From contig JAGLQO010000008.1 in assembly GCA_023136775.1 (NCBI GenBank), positions 1-46,946 of the forward strand: a stretch of DNA of 46,946 nt, read 5' to 3'. The translations under genes were made by a program, and so were the position numbers. The stretch is from Candidatus Pacearchaeota archaeon. GTDB lineage: Archaea > Nanobdellota > Nanobdellia > Pacearchaeales > GW2011-AR1. The notes under the pieces are model-generated. The model was given only the letters and a program-made list of their open reading frames with translations, was not told the origin of the DNA and made no database searches. Of the stretch, positions 41,080 through 46,946 are shown piece by piece; the stretch's first letter is position 1; every line of letters starts with the position of its first letter.

Positions 41080-41199
41080 TTATTTCTTCTCTCTTAGCTG
41101 TTTAGCTTTTATTTCCTCGTCGGTAATTAGTCCTTTTTCCTTTAATACTTCTACTATTGCTTTCAATTCATTATTTTTAATTTTATTTTTAATTCTCAT
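41080..41199 (-). CDS. Small charged protein, 39 aa
   Basis: A 39-codon frame, MRIKNKIKNNELKAIVEVLK, with KEKGLITDEEIKAKQLREKK forming the two-helix pattern found in many phage tail-end or assembly proteins (short LITxEEI module). ATG directly follows the end of the spike-like gene. Exact role unknown. Confidence 0.45.
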   Translation of the reverse strand: MRIKNKIKNNELKAIVEVLKEKGLITDEEIKAKQLREKK

Positions 41200-41200
41200 T

Positions 41201-42091
41201 TTAATAAAAAGACATTAGGGCAAAATCTTCTATGTTTGCAATATTCCCAACCCCAGCCCCATTTAAATTTATTTTTGCAATTAAGCTAGTCCCGTCTGCT
41301 GAAGTGATGGTGTTTTTTACATCTGGTTCTAAATCAGTTGTCCAAGTTGAACCACCGTCGAGAGAAACATTATAAGTAACGTTTCCAGATCCCGCAACTT
41401 CTCTATGACAGAATAATTGGGTTTGTACTATACCAGCATCGACAACTTCTGCATTAATTTGAACAACTAAAGGAAATGGGAAAAAAGTTATTAAATCATT
41501 TTTCTCTTGAGCTGAAATTAAATTGTAACTTGATTTTGTATAAATTTTTATGTTATCAATAGTTTTTTCTGGATTAGGATTTGTATAAGTTTTGGCTACA
41601 AAAACACTCCCCGTGCTTGTCTCTGTTTGTTCAACGCTGTCGGTCGAACTGTCTGTATAATTAAATTCATATTTACAATAAGCAGTCCTAGTTCCTCCAC
41701 CGTCTTCTGGTTTTAATTCATTTTCGCCTTTTTTAACTAATGAGTCATTACAAGATATTGTTTTTTGTAAAACATAACTTGTAGATGTAGTTCCTGTTTG
41801 TGTGGCGTTCAAAAAAATTGAAGCATTTGAATATTTTGAATTTATATTATCAAAAATACTTGTAGTGTTTCCAATATCAACGCTTTCAAGTTGTCCGTCA
41901 GCGTCTATAAATCTATCTACTATCATATCTTCCCAATCATTTAAAGTTGTAGAAGCCCCAGCGGAATTAATTAACATTTGTATAGCGTTTTCTTGAATAA
42001 CTTCAAATATCGGTGATAAAACATTTCCATTTAATTTTTCGGAAGTGATTGATCCGTCTAATATCTCTCCTCCACCGCTTGAAAATCCCAT
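41201..42091 (-). CDS. Spike/fibre-like structural protein, 296 aa
   Basis: ATG at 42091, overlapping-adjacent to the previous stop, is preferred over one seven codons upstream. The N-terminus SSGGGEILDGSITSEKL is a common attachment module of phage tail fibres, followed by a helical part and then a long beta-rich region with GT/ST patches (FLNATQTGTTSTSY, VTYNVSLDGGSTWTTDLEP). It may form the vertex spike or receptor-binding protein. Last of the structural block, as host-binding genes often are. Confidence 0.5.
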   Translation of the reverse strand: MGFSSGGGEILDGSITSEKLNGNVLSPIFEVIQENAIQMLINSAGASTTLNDWEDMIVDRFIDADGQLESVDIGNTTSIFDNINSKYSNASIFLNATQTGTTSTSYVLQKTISCNDSLVKKGENELKPEDGGGTRTAYCKYEFNYTDSSTDSVEQTETSTGSVFVAKTYTNPNPEKTIDNIKIYTKSSYNLISAQEKNDLITFFPFPLVVQINAEVVDAGIVQTQLFCHREVAGSGNVTYNVSLDGGSTWTTDLEPDVKNTITSADGTSLIAKINLNGAGVGNIANIEDFALMSFY

Positions 42092-42092
42092 A

Positions 42093-42644
42093 TTAAAATA
42101 ACCTCGACACAAAACTTTTAGCTGAATTAATGCCAGAACTTACTTTATTCCCTATTTGTGAAACTATAGAAGATCCCTCAGAACTGTTTGGAACAATAAT
42201 ACTCATATGACCCGCTTCCTTTGTTCCACTTGGAGAAGTATAAGTTGGAAGATTCGCCCCTATTGTTACATTTTGAGCAGGGGAATTATTAGAAGATACA
42301 AAAACTGTTGGAGTAATTGTTTTTTTTCTACTAATTGTTTGCCCTAGCAAAAATTCACCGCCAGAAGACTTAGATCTACCAGAATAACTAGATTTTCCTG
42401 AGGAACTAGATCCATCAGAAGAACTTGAAGTTATCGAAGCTGTTGGTTCATTTGCACTGTCTGTTATAGCTGAACTAATTTCTTTTGTGCCTACACTTGC
42501 ACCGCCACTAGATCCGTTAGAAAGGTTTTTGTTTGCGAGTTTGGAAAAATCAAAACCTTTATTTTTCAAATAAAAATATACTCCAACTCCTGTAACTGTC
42601 AACATCCCAAGACCCAAAATCAAACCATTATTATTTTTCGCCAT
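42093..42644 (-). CDS. Virion membrane protein, Ser/Gly-rich, 183 aa
   Basis: One helix at residues 8-26 (LILGLGMLTVTGVGVYFYL) anchors a low-complexity Ser/Gly/Lys region (SSSSDGSSSSGKSSYSGRSK) that ends in a short hydrophobic tail. No enzymatic motif. It is coupled to the previous gene by one base and to the next by one. It may sit in the viral membrane with the flexible part facing the capsid. Confidence 0.5.
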   Translation of the reverse strand: MAKNNNGLILGLGMLTVTGVGVYFYLKNKGFDFSKLANKNLSNGSSGGASVGTKEISSAITDSANEPTASITSSSSDGSSSSGKSSYSGRSKSSGGEFLLGQTISRKKTITPTVFVSSNNSPAQNVTIGANLPTYTSPSGTKEAGHMSIIVPNSSEGSSIVSQIGNKVSSGINSAKSFVSRLF

Positions 42645-42645
42645 A

Positions 42646-43017
42646 TTATCTCTTTGCTACAAAGTAAAAACCTGTAAGTGCAACAACTAAAAGTCCCCCA
42701 ATTATAATTATATCTTTAATGTTCCTCTCTCCATATTCAGTTTGCTCTGTGACGGCGTTAATAGCTCCAACATTGGCTTTTTTTGATGATTCCAATATCT
42801 TATGCTTTGATTCGTTTAACGCAATCTCATTCTTTGCATTCGCGTCTTTATTAATTCCCAGAGGGGTCGTAATATTACTTAAAGAATTGCTAATAGCCGA
42901 AGTAACTGGAACAGAAGCAGCAGTATATAAAATAGTCTTTCCGAGCCCTGTTTTTGCAACAGCTAAAATGCTTGATCCAACTTTTAATGCTATTGTGCCG
43001 ATAGCTCCCCAAACCAT
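42646..43017 (-). CDS. Virion membrane protein, two helices, 123 aa
   Basis: Hydrophobic stretches at 3-20 and 95-117 (IIIIGGLLVVALTGFYFVAKR) with an amphipathic, Ala-rich part between (GKTILYTAASVPVTSAISNSL). The end VAKR is basic and would face the inside. Internal-membrane viruses such as PM2 code many proteins of this kind. It lies one base downstream of the minor-capsid candidate. Confidence 0.5.
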   Translation of the reverse strand: MVWGAIGTIALKVGSSILAVAKTGLGKTILYTAASVPVTSAISNSLSNITTPLGINKDANAKNEIALNESKHKILESSKKANVGAINAVTEQTEYGERNIKDIIIIGGLLVVALTGFYFVAKR

Positions 43018-43018
43018 T

Positions 43019-43363
43019 TTACAAAATCTCCCCAGTAATCACCGCAGTTATTTTTCCAGTTCCCGAAGAATTAGAAGCAAAAACATCTACGGTATCTCCA
43101 GGATTCAAAACCAAACCTTTATCTTCAAACGCCCATACTGGAATGTCTAGGGCAGTCGGCAAGGGTGACCCGTCCGTTTCGTTTGTTTGCCCACCAATAG
43201 TAAGTCCAAAAATACCTGTCGAAGAAAAAACAGCGTCGGGGTTTAATGAAATATCAATAATTCTTATTGGGCTTGGAGCTGGAATTTCAAAGCTTAAAAC
43301 TTTTTCATAGTTAGGACTAGAAACACTTGCTTGTTTTACTTTAAAGTATATTCCTTGTCCCAT
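43019..43363 (-). CDS. Beta-sandwich minor capsid candidate, 114 aa
   Basis: An all-beta 114-aa protein with no helices or membrane segment: strands IYFKVKQASV, KVLSFEIPAPSPIRIIDISL, GIFGLTIGGQ, DTVDVFASNSSGTGKITAVITGEIL. The single-jelly-roll length and place beside the capsid gene fit a penton or vertex base protein. There is no recognised family. The start has a 69-nt leader from the capsid gene stop. Confidence 0.5.
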   Translation of the reverse strand: MGQGIYFKVKQASVSSPNYEKVLSFEIPAPSPIRIIDISLNPDAVFSSTGIFGLTIGGQTNETDGSPLPTALDIPVWAFEDKGLVLNPGDTVDVFASNSSGTGKITAVITGEIL

Positions 43364-43432
43364 CTGTTTTGTTGTTTGTTGTTTTGTTGGCTTCCTATAA
43401 AAAAAATGGAAGAAAAAAATAAAAATAATTAA

Positions 43433-44293
43433 TTAATTGTTAGCAATTTGGTAGATACTGATAGTATCTGATCCACTAGCGTCAAAATCTAATCTTGTAT
43501 TCTGTGTTGCAACTTTAAACGGAGTTACAAATAAATTAAAAATTCCTGTCTGGTGTCCGTCTCTATAAACGTCATTCTCTAAATTCCTTATCTGTTGAAG
43601 TGGCATTTTAGAAAGGTCGTCCATATTTCCGTTAGAAGAAAAGGTAATTCCAGTAAGATTGCTTTCTGATCCAATCTTGAAAGCTAATGTATTTACATCA
43701 ACTCCATTAACAAGGTTAATTCCCTCGAAATTATCTCCTTCTGTAACACTAACATTTCTTTTGTATATTCTTGTAGTTTCGTTCCCTAAGTTTGAACCAT
43801 ACCATACATTCATAGTTAAATCAACTGTTGCACCTGTTGCACCTGACGTAGCCAGAGCAGAGAAGGGGGCAAAAGTAATTTGCATACTTAATGGTTGGTT
43901 TGCTAAAACTGCCGTGATACCTAGTACATCTCTGTAATATTTATCAGTACTTTCCGTTGCTGTTTCTGGTGTACTATAAGATCCGTTAGGGCTTAATAGT
44001 AAAGAAAGTAGCGGTAAGTCTGTACCTGCAACGTCCATAACTGGCTTTCCGTTTCGATCACTGATAACCAATCTTTGAATTGCATTCTCAACAGTTTTTG
44101 CACCTGTCAAAGTTCCAGCGACATTAACTTTTAAGTCCCAATCAATGCCAGTAACGTCGGCAAGAGTTGGAATCACTTGAGTACTTTGAACTTGTGCATT
44201 AGCACTTAAAGAAACACTAGAATACTGCATTAATGTTCTAGTTTTGTTTTGAATAACTTGGTTTCCCATATTATCAAGCAAAACCGACAACAT
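43433..44293 (-). CDS. Probable double-jelly-roll major capsid protein
   Basis: A 286-aa all-beta protein close in length to PM2 P2 (269 aa). Two halves each look like a jelly roll: residues 20-170 (DWDLKVNVAGTLTGAKTV, QRLVISDRNGKPVMDVAG, PLSMQITFAPFSAL) and 175-286 (ATVDLTMNVWYG, FNLFVTPFKVATQNTRLDFD, TISIYQI). The FxLFVTPxxxxTxxxLxF strand pattern is common in DJR capsids. Placement next to membrane proteins and the P9/A32-type ATPase supports it. It could instead be another beta-rich virion protein; fold prediction would decide. Confidence 0.6.
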   Translation of the reverse strand: MLSVLLDNMGNQVIQNKTRTLMQYSSVSLSANAQVQSTQVIPTLADVTGIDWDLKVNVAGTLTGAKTVENAIQRLVISDRNGKPVMDVAGTDLPLLSLLLSPNGSYSTPETATESTDKYYRDVLGITAVLANQPLSMQITFAPFSALATSGATGATVDLTMNVWYGSNLGNETTRIYKRNVSVTEGDNFEGINLVNGVDVNTLAFKIGSESNLTGITFSSNGNMDDLSKMPLQQIRNLENDVYRDGHQTGIFNLFVTPFKVATQNTRLDFDASGSDTISIYQIANN

Positions 44294-44507
44294 CGAGGAT
44301 TTCGTTAACAGTCGCCCCTATTCCTACAGCTAAGATGTGGTTTCCATACATTTTTGTTGGAACCATTATACCTGCAACTGTAACAGCTAGAGCAACGGCA
44401 ATACCATTATACCTTTTTAATATTACATTTCGAGGTACAAATCGTACTATTTGAGATCCTAAAAGACTTTCACAAGCGTGAATTCCTGCTTTTGTTTTCG
44501 TGTTCAT
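44274..44507 (-). CDS. Small membrane protein, 77 aa
   Basis: A 77-aa protein whose last half is hydrophobic (YNGIAVALAVTVAGIMV and HILAVGIGATVNEILDVV); N-terminal basic stretch with a Cys. It overlaps the major capsid gene by 20 bases, so the two are cotranslated. A virion or assembly protein is likely. Confidence 0.5.
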   Translation of the reverse strand: MNTKTKAGIHACESLLGSQIVRFVPRNVILKRYNGIAVALAVTVAGIMVPTKMYGNHILAVGIGATVNEILDVVGFA

Positions 44508-44532
44508 TTCATATTTTTGTTTTATTTAGTTA

Positions 44533-44552
44533 GTTTGTCCCTAAGGACAAAC
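44533..44552. repeat. 8-bp hairpin GTTTGTCC-CTAA-GGACAAAC
   Basis: Perfect arms with a four-base loop, 25 nt upstream of the 77-aa gene start. It overlaps the next hairpin's left arm by four bases. Confidence 0.5.
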
Positions 44553-44594
44553 GCGAGAAAGAGCAAAACGCGAGTGATACTTTTTCTCGCGTTT
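44549..44594. promoter_or_regulatory. 12-bp GC-containing inverted repeat, operator or terminator
   Basis: AAACGCGAGAAA (44549-44560) pairs with TTTCTCGCGTTT (44583-44594); AAACGCGAG occurs a third time between them (44566-44574). It lies downstream of the 53-aa gene and upstream of the structural genes. Repeated CGCGAG blocks fit a protein-binding operator as well as a terminator. Confidence 0.4.
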
Positions 44595-44632
44595 ATGATA
44601 CTTAAAAGTGGCTTTTATATAAAAACTTGGCG

Positions 44633-44794
44633 TTAAAAATATTTTTTCATGATTTGACAACTTTTTTCTAGTTTATCGTCGCTGAGCATGTCGATTTTGC
44701 CATCAATTACAGCTAAATACATTGATCCTAAATTGATTTCCCACGCCCCGAGAAGTTCTCTCATCATTAATTTTGCTTTTTCTTTATCCATCAT
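44633..44794 (-). CDS. Small hypothetical protein, 53 aa
   Basis: A 53-codon frame, MMDKEKAKLMMRELLGAWEI then LAVIDGKIDMLSDDKLEKSC, overlapping the stop of the upstream HTH-membrane gene (ATGA). Helical, charged. Function unknown; coupled expression supports a real gene. Confidence 0.5.
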   Translation of the reverse strand: MMDKEKAKLMMRELLGAWEINLGSMYLAVIDGKIDMLSDDKLEKSCQIMKKYF

Positions 44795-45525
44795 TGTACC
44801 ATAGCCTCCGCATATCTTCTATCTGCTTCGACTTTCTCGTCGACGACTTTAATTTTCTGTGGCTCTGGATCGGTTAAATCTAAGTTGGCACTCGTCGCTG
44901 TTTCGTGTTTTGATTGTTTTTTTCTATCTAAAAAATCTAAAATTCTTGGACTCATTATAGCAAAACCTGCGAGTCCGAGATTTAATACATCCGCATATTT
45001 GAAAAAGAATTGTGCCCTAATTTCTAAAGTCTGATTAAGAGCACTTGCGAAGAGTAGCTTTTCTTCGTCTGTCAGTGGCGTTAAATCGTTCGCTACAAAT
45101 CTTTTATCTAAAATTGTTGTGATTGTATCAGAAACACCAGTCCAGTTAACCTGTGAGCCCTCTCGCGTTTCTTCTTGTGGTTCTTCTTGTATGTTTTCTT
45201 CTTGTGGTTCTTCTGCGAATTCTTCGTTATTGATTGGATCAACTTTGTATTCTTTCATTAATTCGTCTGCGTTATCATGCGTAGGAGCCGCGAGAACTTC
45301 TATTTTTTCGCTTGATTGAGACTTTGGTTTCTTTTGAGAATTCTTTTTTGATTGAGACTTTGGTTTTACCTGTTTGTTTTTTTGTTTCTTTAGATATGAA
45401 ACCCTTTTGCTAACATTATCAGAAGAAATGTTAAACTTCTTCGCTATCTCCTTATTTGAAATTCTTCCATGCAAGTCTAATAGTTCTTCGTTTTGTTCAT
45501 CTGTCCATGTTTTCTTAAATCCCAT
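44791..45525 (-). CDS. HTH protein with acidic linker and hydrophobic segment, 244 aa
   Basis: ATG at 45525 (MGFKKTWTDEQ) is chosen because a TATA lies 23 nt before it. Residues 3-50 form a Myb/SANT-like HTH (ELLDLHGRISNKEIAKKFNI, then VSKRVSYLK). A Lys/Gln linker and an acidic repeat stretch (EEPQEENIQEEPQEE) follow; near 185-205 is a hydrophobic helix (LNLGLAGFAIMSPRI). DNA-binding protein tethered to a membrane would suit genome packaging into a lipid virion. No family recognised. Confidence 0.5.
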   Translation of the reverse strand: MGFKKTWTDEQNEELLDLHGRISNKEIAKKFNISSDNVSKRVSYLKKQKNKQVKPKSQSKKNSQKKPKSQSSEKIEVLAAPTHDNADELMKEYKVDPINNEEFAEEPQEENIQEEPQEETREGSQVNWTGVSDTITTILDKRFVANDLTPLTDEEKLLFASALNQTLEIRAQFFFKYADVLNLGLAGFAIMSPRILDFLDRKKQSKHETATSANLDLTDPEPQKIKVVDEKVEADRRYAEAMVQ

Positions 45526-45541
45526 AATAGCATATAAGAGG

Positions 45542-45555
45542 TTTTTATATAAAAA
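45542..45555. promoter_or_regulatory. Palindromic bidirectional TATA box
   Basis: TTTTTATATAAAAA is a perfect palindrome located midway between the two divergent start codons (ATG 45571 rightward, ATG 45525 leftward), about 23 nt from each. It can drive two leaderless transcripts, packaging ATPase and HTH gene, from the same site. Confidence 0.65.
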
Positions 45556-45570
45556 GATACTGTGAACTAT

Positions 45571-46119
45571 ATGGGAAAGATTAAGTTTCATTGGAATAAG
45601 GACACAGTAGTTTTAATGGCTAAGAAGCAATGGGGGAAAACTACAACAATAAAAGAATTGATTAATGGAGTTCCCAAGGATAAAATAATTATTTTGGATT
45701 CAAATAGAGAATATAAGAATTTTCCTAATAGGTGGGTTCCCAAGGAGTACACACCCGAAGAATTAGATAAATTTATTCGTTATTGTCGTCAATTCAAAAA
45801 TAGACTTTTGATTATTGAAGATATAGATCTATTTTTTACTAGTGCGAATCCCACGAAAGAATTTAAGAACTTCTCAATAAATGGAAGTCATCAAGATTTG
45901 GGTTTGATCACTACATTAAAAAGACCTCTTGGAAATCCTAGATTATTGATGACCGAATCAGTACATCTGTTTATAGGAAATTTTAACTTAAAGAATGAAA
46001 GAACATACATAGAAGATTTTCTAAACAGCAAGGGTAAAATAGAAAAAATAAAAAGGTTTGAATTATGGTATAGGAATAATGACGCTGATAAAGAATTCTT
46101 ATATAAAACCAAGGGCTAG
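45571..46119 (+). CDS. Packaging ATPase (P9/A32-like, FtsK-HerA clade)
   Basis: A 182-aa ATPase. Walker A is AKKQWGKTTT (residues about 16-25), Walker B LLIIEDIDLFF (about 88-98), with a polar SHQDLGLITTLKRP segment next that resembles the sensor/Arg-finger part of A32-like packaging motors. Small size and P-loop place it with genome-packaging ATPases of DJR viruses such as PRD1 P9 and STIV B204. Start at 45571 is preferred to a GTG nine bases upstream. It may translocate viral DNA into the membrane-lined capsid. Confidence 0.72.
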   Translation: MGKIKFHWNKDTVVLMAKKQWGKTTTIKELINGVPKDKIIILDSNREYKNFPNRWVPKEYTPEELDKFIRYCRQFKNRLLIIEDIDLFFTSANPTKEFKNFSINGSHQDLGLITTLKRPLGNPRLLMTESVHLFIGNFNLKNERTYIEDFLNSKGKIEKIKRFELWYRNNDADKEFLYKTKG

Positions 46120-46367
46120 TTTTTTTCTTTTGCTGTTCTATATCCATCATAAGCAAAAATAAATGACAGAATTATTCCAAAGAAATAATCCTCAAATGTT
46201 GCTATTTGATTTATTGTCGCACCTACATAAAATACTGAAAAAATGATTAAAGCTATCCCAAAATTAATTCTTTTTCCCGCATAAACATAACCCAGACCTG
46301 GAACAATAAGGTTAAGAAATCCTGCTAGAACTGGTTTTTTCGCATTGCTTTTTTTCTTTACTCCCAT
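46116..46367 (-). CDS. Small TM2-like membrane protein, 83 aa
   Basis: An 83-aa protein: basic start, then VPGLGYVYAGKRINFGIALI, a TM2/DUF-like PGLGxxYxG motif between hydrophobic helices, and a second helix pair. TM2-type proteins are small membrane proteins of unknown role in many archaea and bacteria. TATA-like TTTATAAATA lies about 27 nt before ATG. Its stop overlaps the ATPase end. Confidence 0.6.
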   Translation of the reverse strand: MGVKKKSNAKKPVLAGFLNLIVPGLGYVYAGKRINFGIALIIFSVFYVGATINQIATFEDYFFGIILSFIFAYDGYRTAKEKN

Positions 46368-46406
46368 TGTTTCTTATATGAATTTGTATTTATAAAGATT
46401 CTCATG

Positions 46407-46934
46407 TTAATTGAAAACTAAATTTGCGATTTCTCGTTTGTCGTCAAAATTTAGATGTGTGTATATCGAAGCTGATTGAACCTGTGTGTGTCGTGCGAGT
46501 CTCGATACTGCAATTTCTGAGCCTGTGATTTTGTATACTCGGGTACAAAAAGAATGTCTAAGAGAATAAAGAGAAAGCGAATATTTCGGTTTTCCTCGTT
46601 GGTCGTGACGGTCGAATTGTGCAAGTCCACATTCTTGGCAGATTTTTAAAAACTTTTTTCCCATGGCACAAACAGTTATCGGCTCTGCTGTCCACATAGA
46701 GGGGAAAATCCATTCATTACTTGTTCCAAGTTCCAAGAGTTTTTGCTTGTATCTTGTAATTACCCTTTGAGCTGGTTTCGTGAATATTGCCGGAAGGTCA
46801 TTTTTTCGCTTGTTAAGATAAGGTCGAACTGCAATTAGTTCGCTTTCAAAATTAAGGTCTCGCCATTTGAGTTGCATACATTCGGCGGGTCGAAGTCCAG
46901 TATAATACATTAGTTCGATTGTGCTGTGTCGCAC
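46407..46934 (-). CDS. int: Tyrosine recombinase catalytic domain, N-terminally truncated
   Basis: A 175-aa catalytic domain only: TGLRPAEC (R15), K43 in the hairpin, SLRHSFC (R126-H127), ARHTQ (H149) and IYTHL with Tyr158, so all catalytic residues but one (HxxR reads SLxR) are present. The core-binding N-terminal half is missing. The frame begins GTG in the terminal inverted repeat and a TGA is two codons upstream, so no longer protein is possible across it. Either the gene was split by integration or inversion, or the short form is functional. Confidence 0.75.
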   Translation of the reverse strand: MRHSTIELMYYTGLRPAECMQLKWRDLNFESELIAVRPYLNKRKNDLPAIFTKPAQRVITRYKQKLLELGTSNEWIFPSMWTAEPITVCAMGKKFLKICQECGLAQFDRHDQRGKPKYSLSLYSLRHSFCTRVYKITGSEIAVSRLARHTQVQSASIYTHLNFDDKREIANLVFN

Positions 46935-46945
46935 AAATAGTCACT
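46922..46945. repeat. Right copy of 24-bp terminal inverted repeat
   Basis: Reverse complement of positions 1-24; one additional base (A) closes the window. It overlaps the first codons of the truncated integrase, including its in-frame stop. Confidence 0.9.
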
Positions 46946-46946
46946 A

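Larger units (their letters stand above)
39081..46946. mobile_element. Provirus of a tailless membrane-containing virus (right part to contig end)
   Basis: Between tRNA-Ser and the right end no cellular housekeeping gene occurs. The content is an early operon of overlapping small genes, two small DNA-binding proteins, a block of beta-rich and single-helix membrane proteins, an A32/P9-like packaging ATPase and a tyrosine integrase. This gene set is characteristic of double-jelly-roll viruses such as PM2, STIV and related archaeal proviruses. Exact ends are unproven: no duplicated tRNA segment was seen on the right, and the integrase is cut at the contig end. Confidence 0.65.

Noticed and set aside
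1-46946. Complete linear viral genome with terminal inverted repeats
   Set aside because: The window contains a ribosomal protein, three tRNAs and cellular enzymes, so it is chromosomal.

Overview
The window is AT-rich (roughly 30% G+C by eye) and archaeal. It carries an archaeal-type ribosomal protein uS10, tRNAs without an encoded CCA, TATA-like boxes about 23-30 nt before many start codons (leaderless transcription), and many tiny proteins. Gene style and small size suggest an uncultivated small-genome lineage such as DPANN (Woesearchaeota or Pacearchaeota-like); that placement is inference. No rRNA or CRISPR array is present. Both ends of the window carry the same 24-bp sequence in inverted orientation, so this is probably a whole contig that stops at a repeated or invertible site.

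Region 1 (1-29.5 kb) looks like an integrated mobile or conjugative island. Its right edge is a tyrosine recombinase lying flush against the 3' end of tRNA-Asp(GUC). From left to right it holds: a nucleotidyltransferase; a cluster of HAD phosphatase, CYTH protein, radical SAM protein and a class I aminoacyl-tRNA-synthetase-like protein fused to a winged helix (0.9-4.4 kb); a three-gene Mre11-like / Rad50(YhaN)-like / zinc-HEAT operon; a DUF2779 nuclease; and HsdR. A PIN-winged-helix gene pair and a string of small proteins follow, then HsdS and HsdM. Next come a type IV secretion-like operon (pilin VirB2, secreted protein, VirB6-like, VirB4 with an added C-terminal nuclease-like domain), an adenine or cytosine DNA methylase, a secreted beta-helix protein and the integrase. 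This reads as a defence-plus-transfer island.

Region 2 (29.5-39.1 kb) is chromosomal: U32 peptidase-family enzyme, PAP2 phosphatase, secreted SNase-lamin-tail protein, uS10, tRNA-Ser(GGA), a coiled-coil protein, an acetate kinase relic with its middle removed, an M3 peptidase, a patatin and a second tRNA-Ser whose anticodon reads AGA. Its intergenic spaces are rich in hairpins, GC-rich structured stretches and a 104-bp tandem repeat derived from a tRNA end.

Region 3 (39.1-46.9 kb) looks like a provirus of a tailless, membrane-containing virus. An early rightward operon of small overlapping genes and two small DNA-binding proteins are followed by a leftward morphogenesis block: HTH-membrane protein, small membrane proteins, a probable double-jelly-roll major capsid protein, a beta-sandwich minor capsid candidate, two membrane proteins and a spike-like protein. 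Then come a P9/A32-type packaging ATPase and an N-terminally truncated tyrosine integrase that runs into the terminal inverted repeat. The capsid, ATPase and integrase set is the strongest candidate for an undescribed virus; the 0.9-4.4 kb gene cluster is the strongest candidate for an undescribed enzymatic system.
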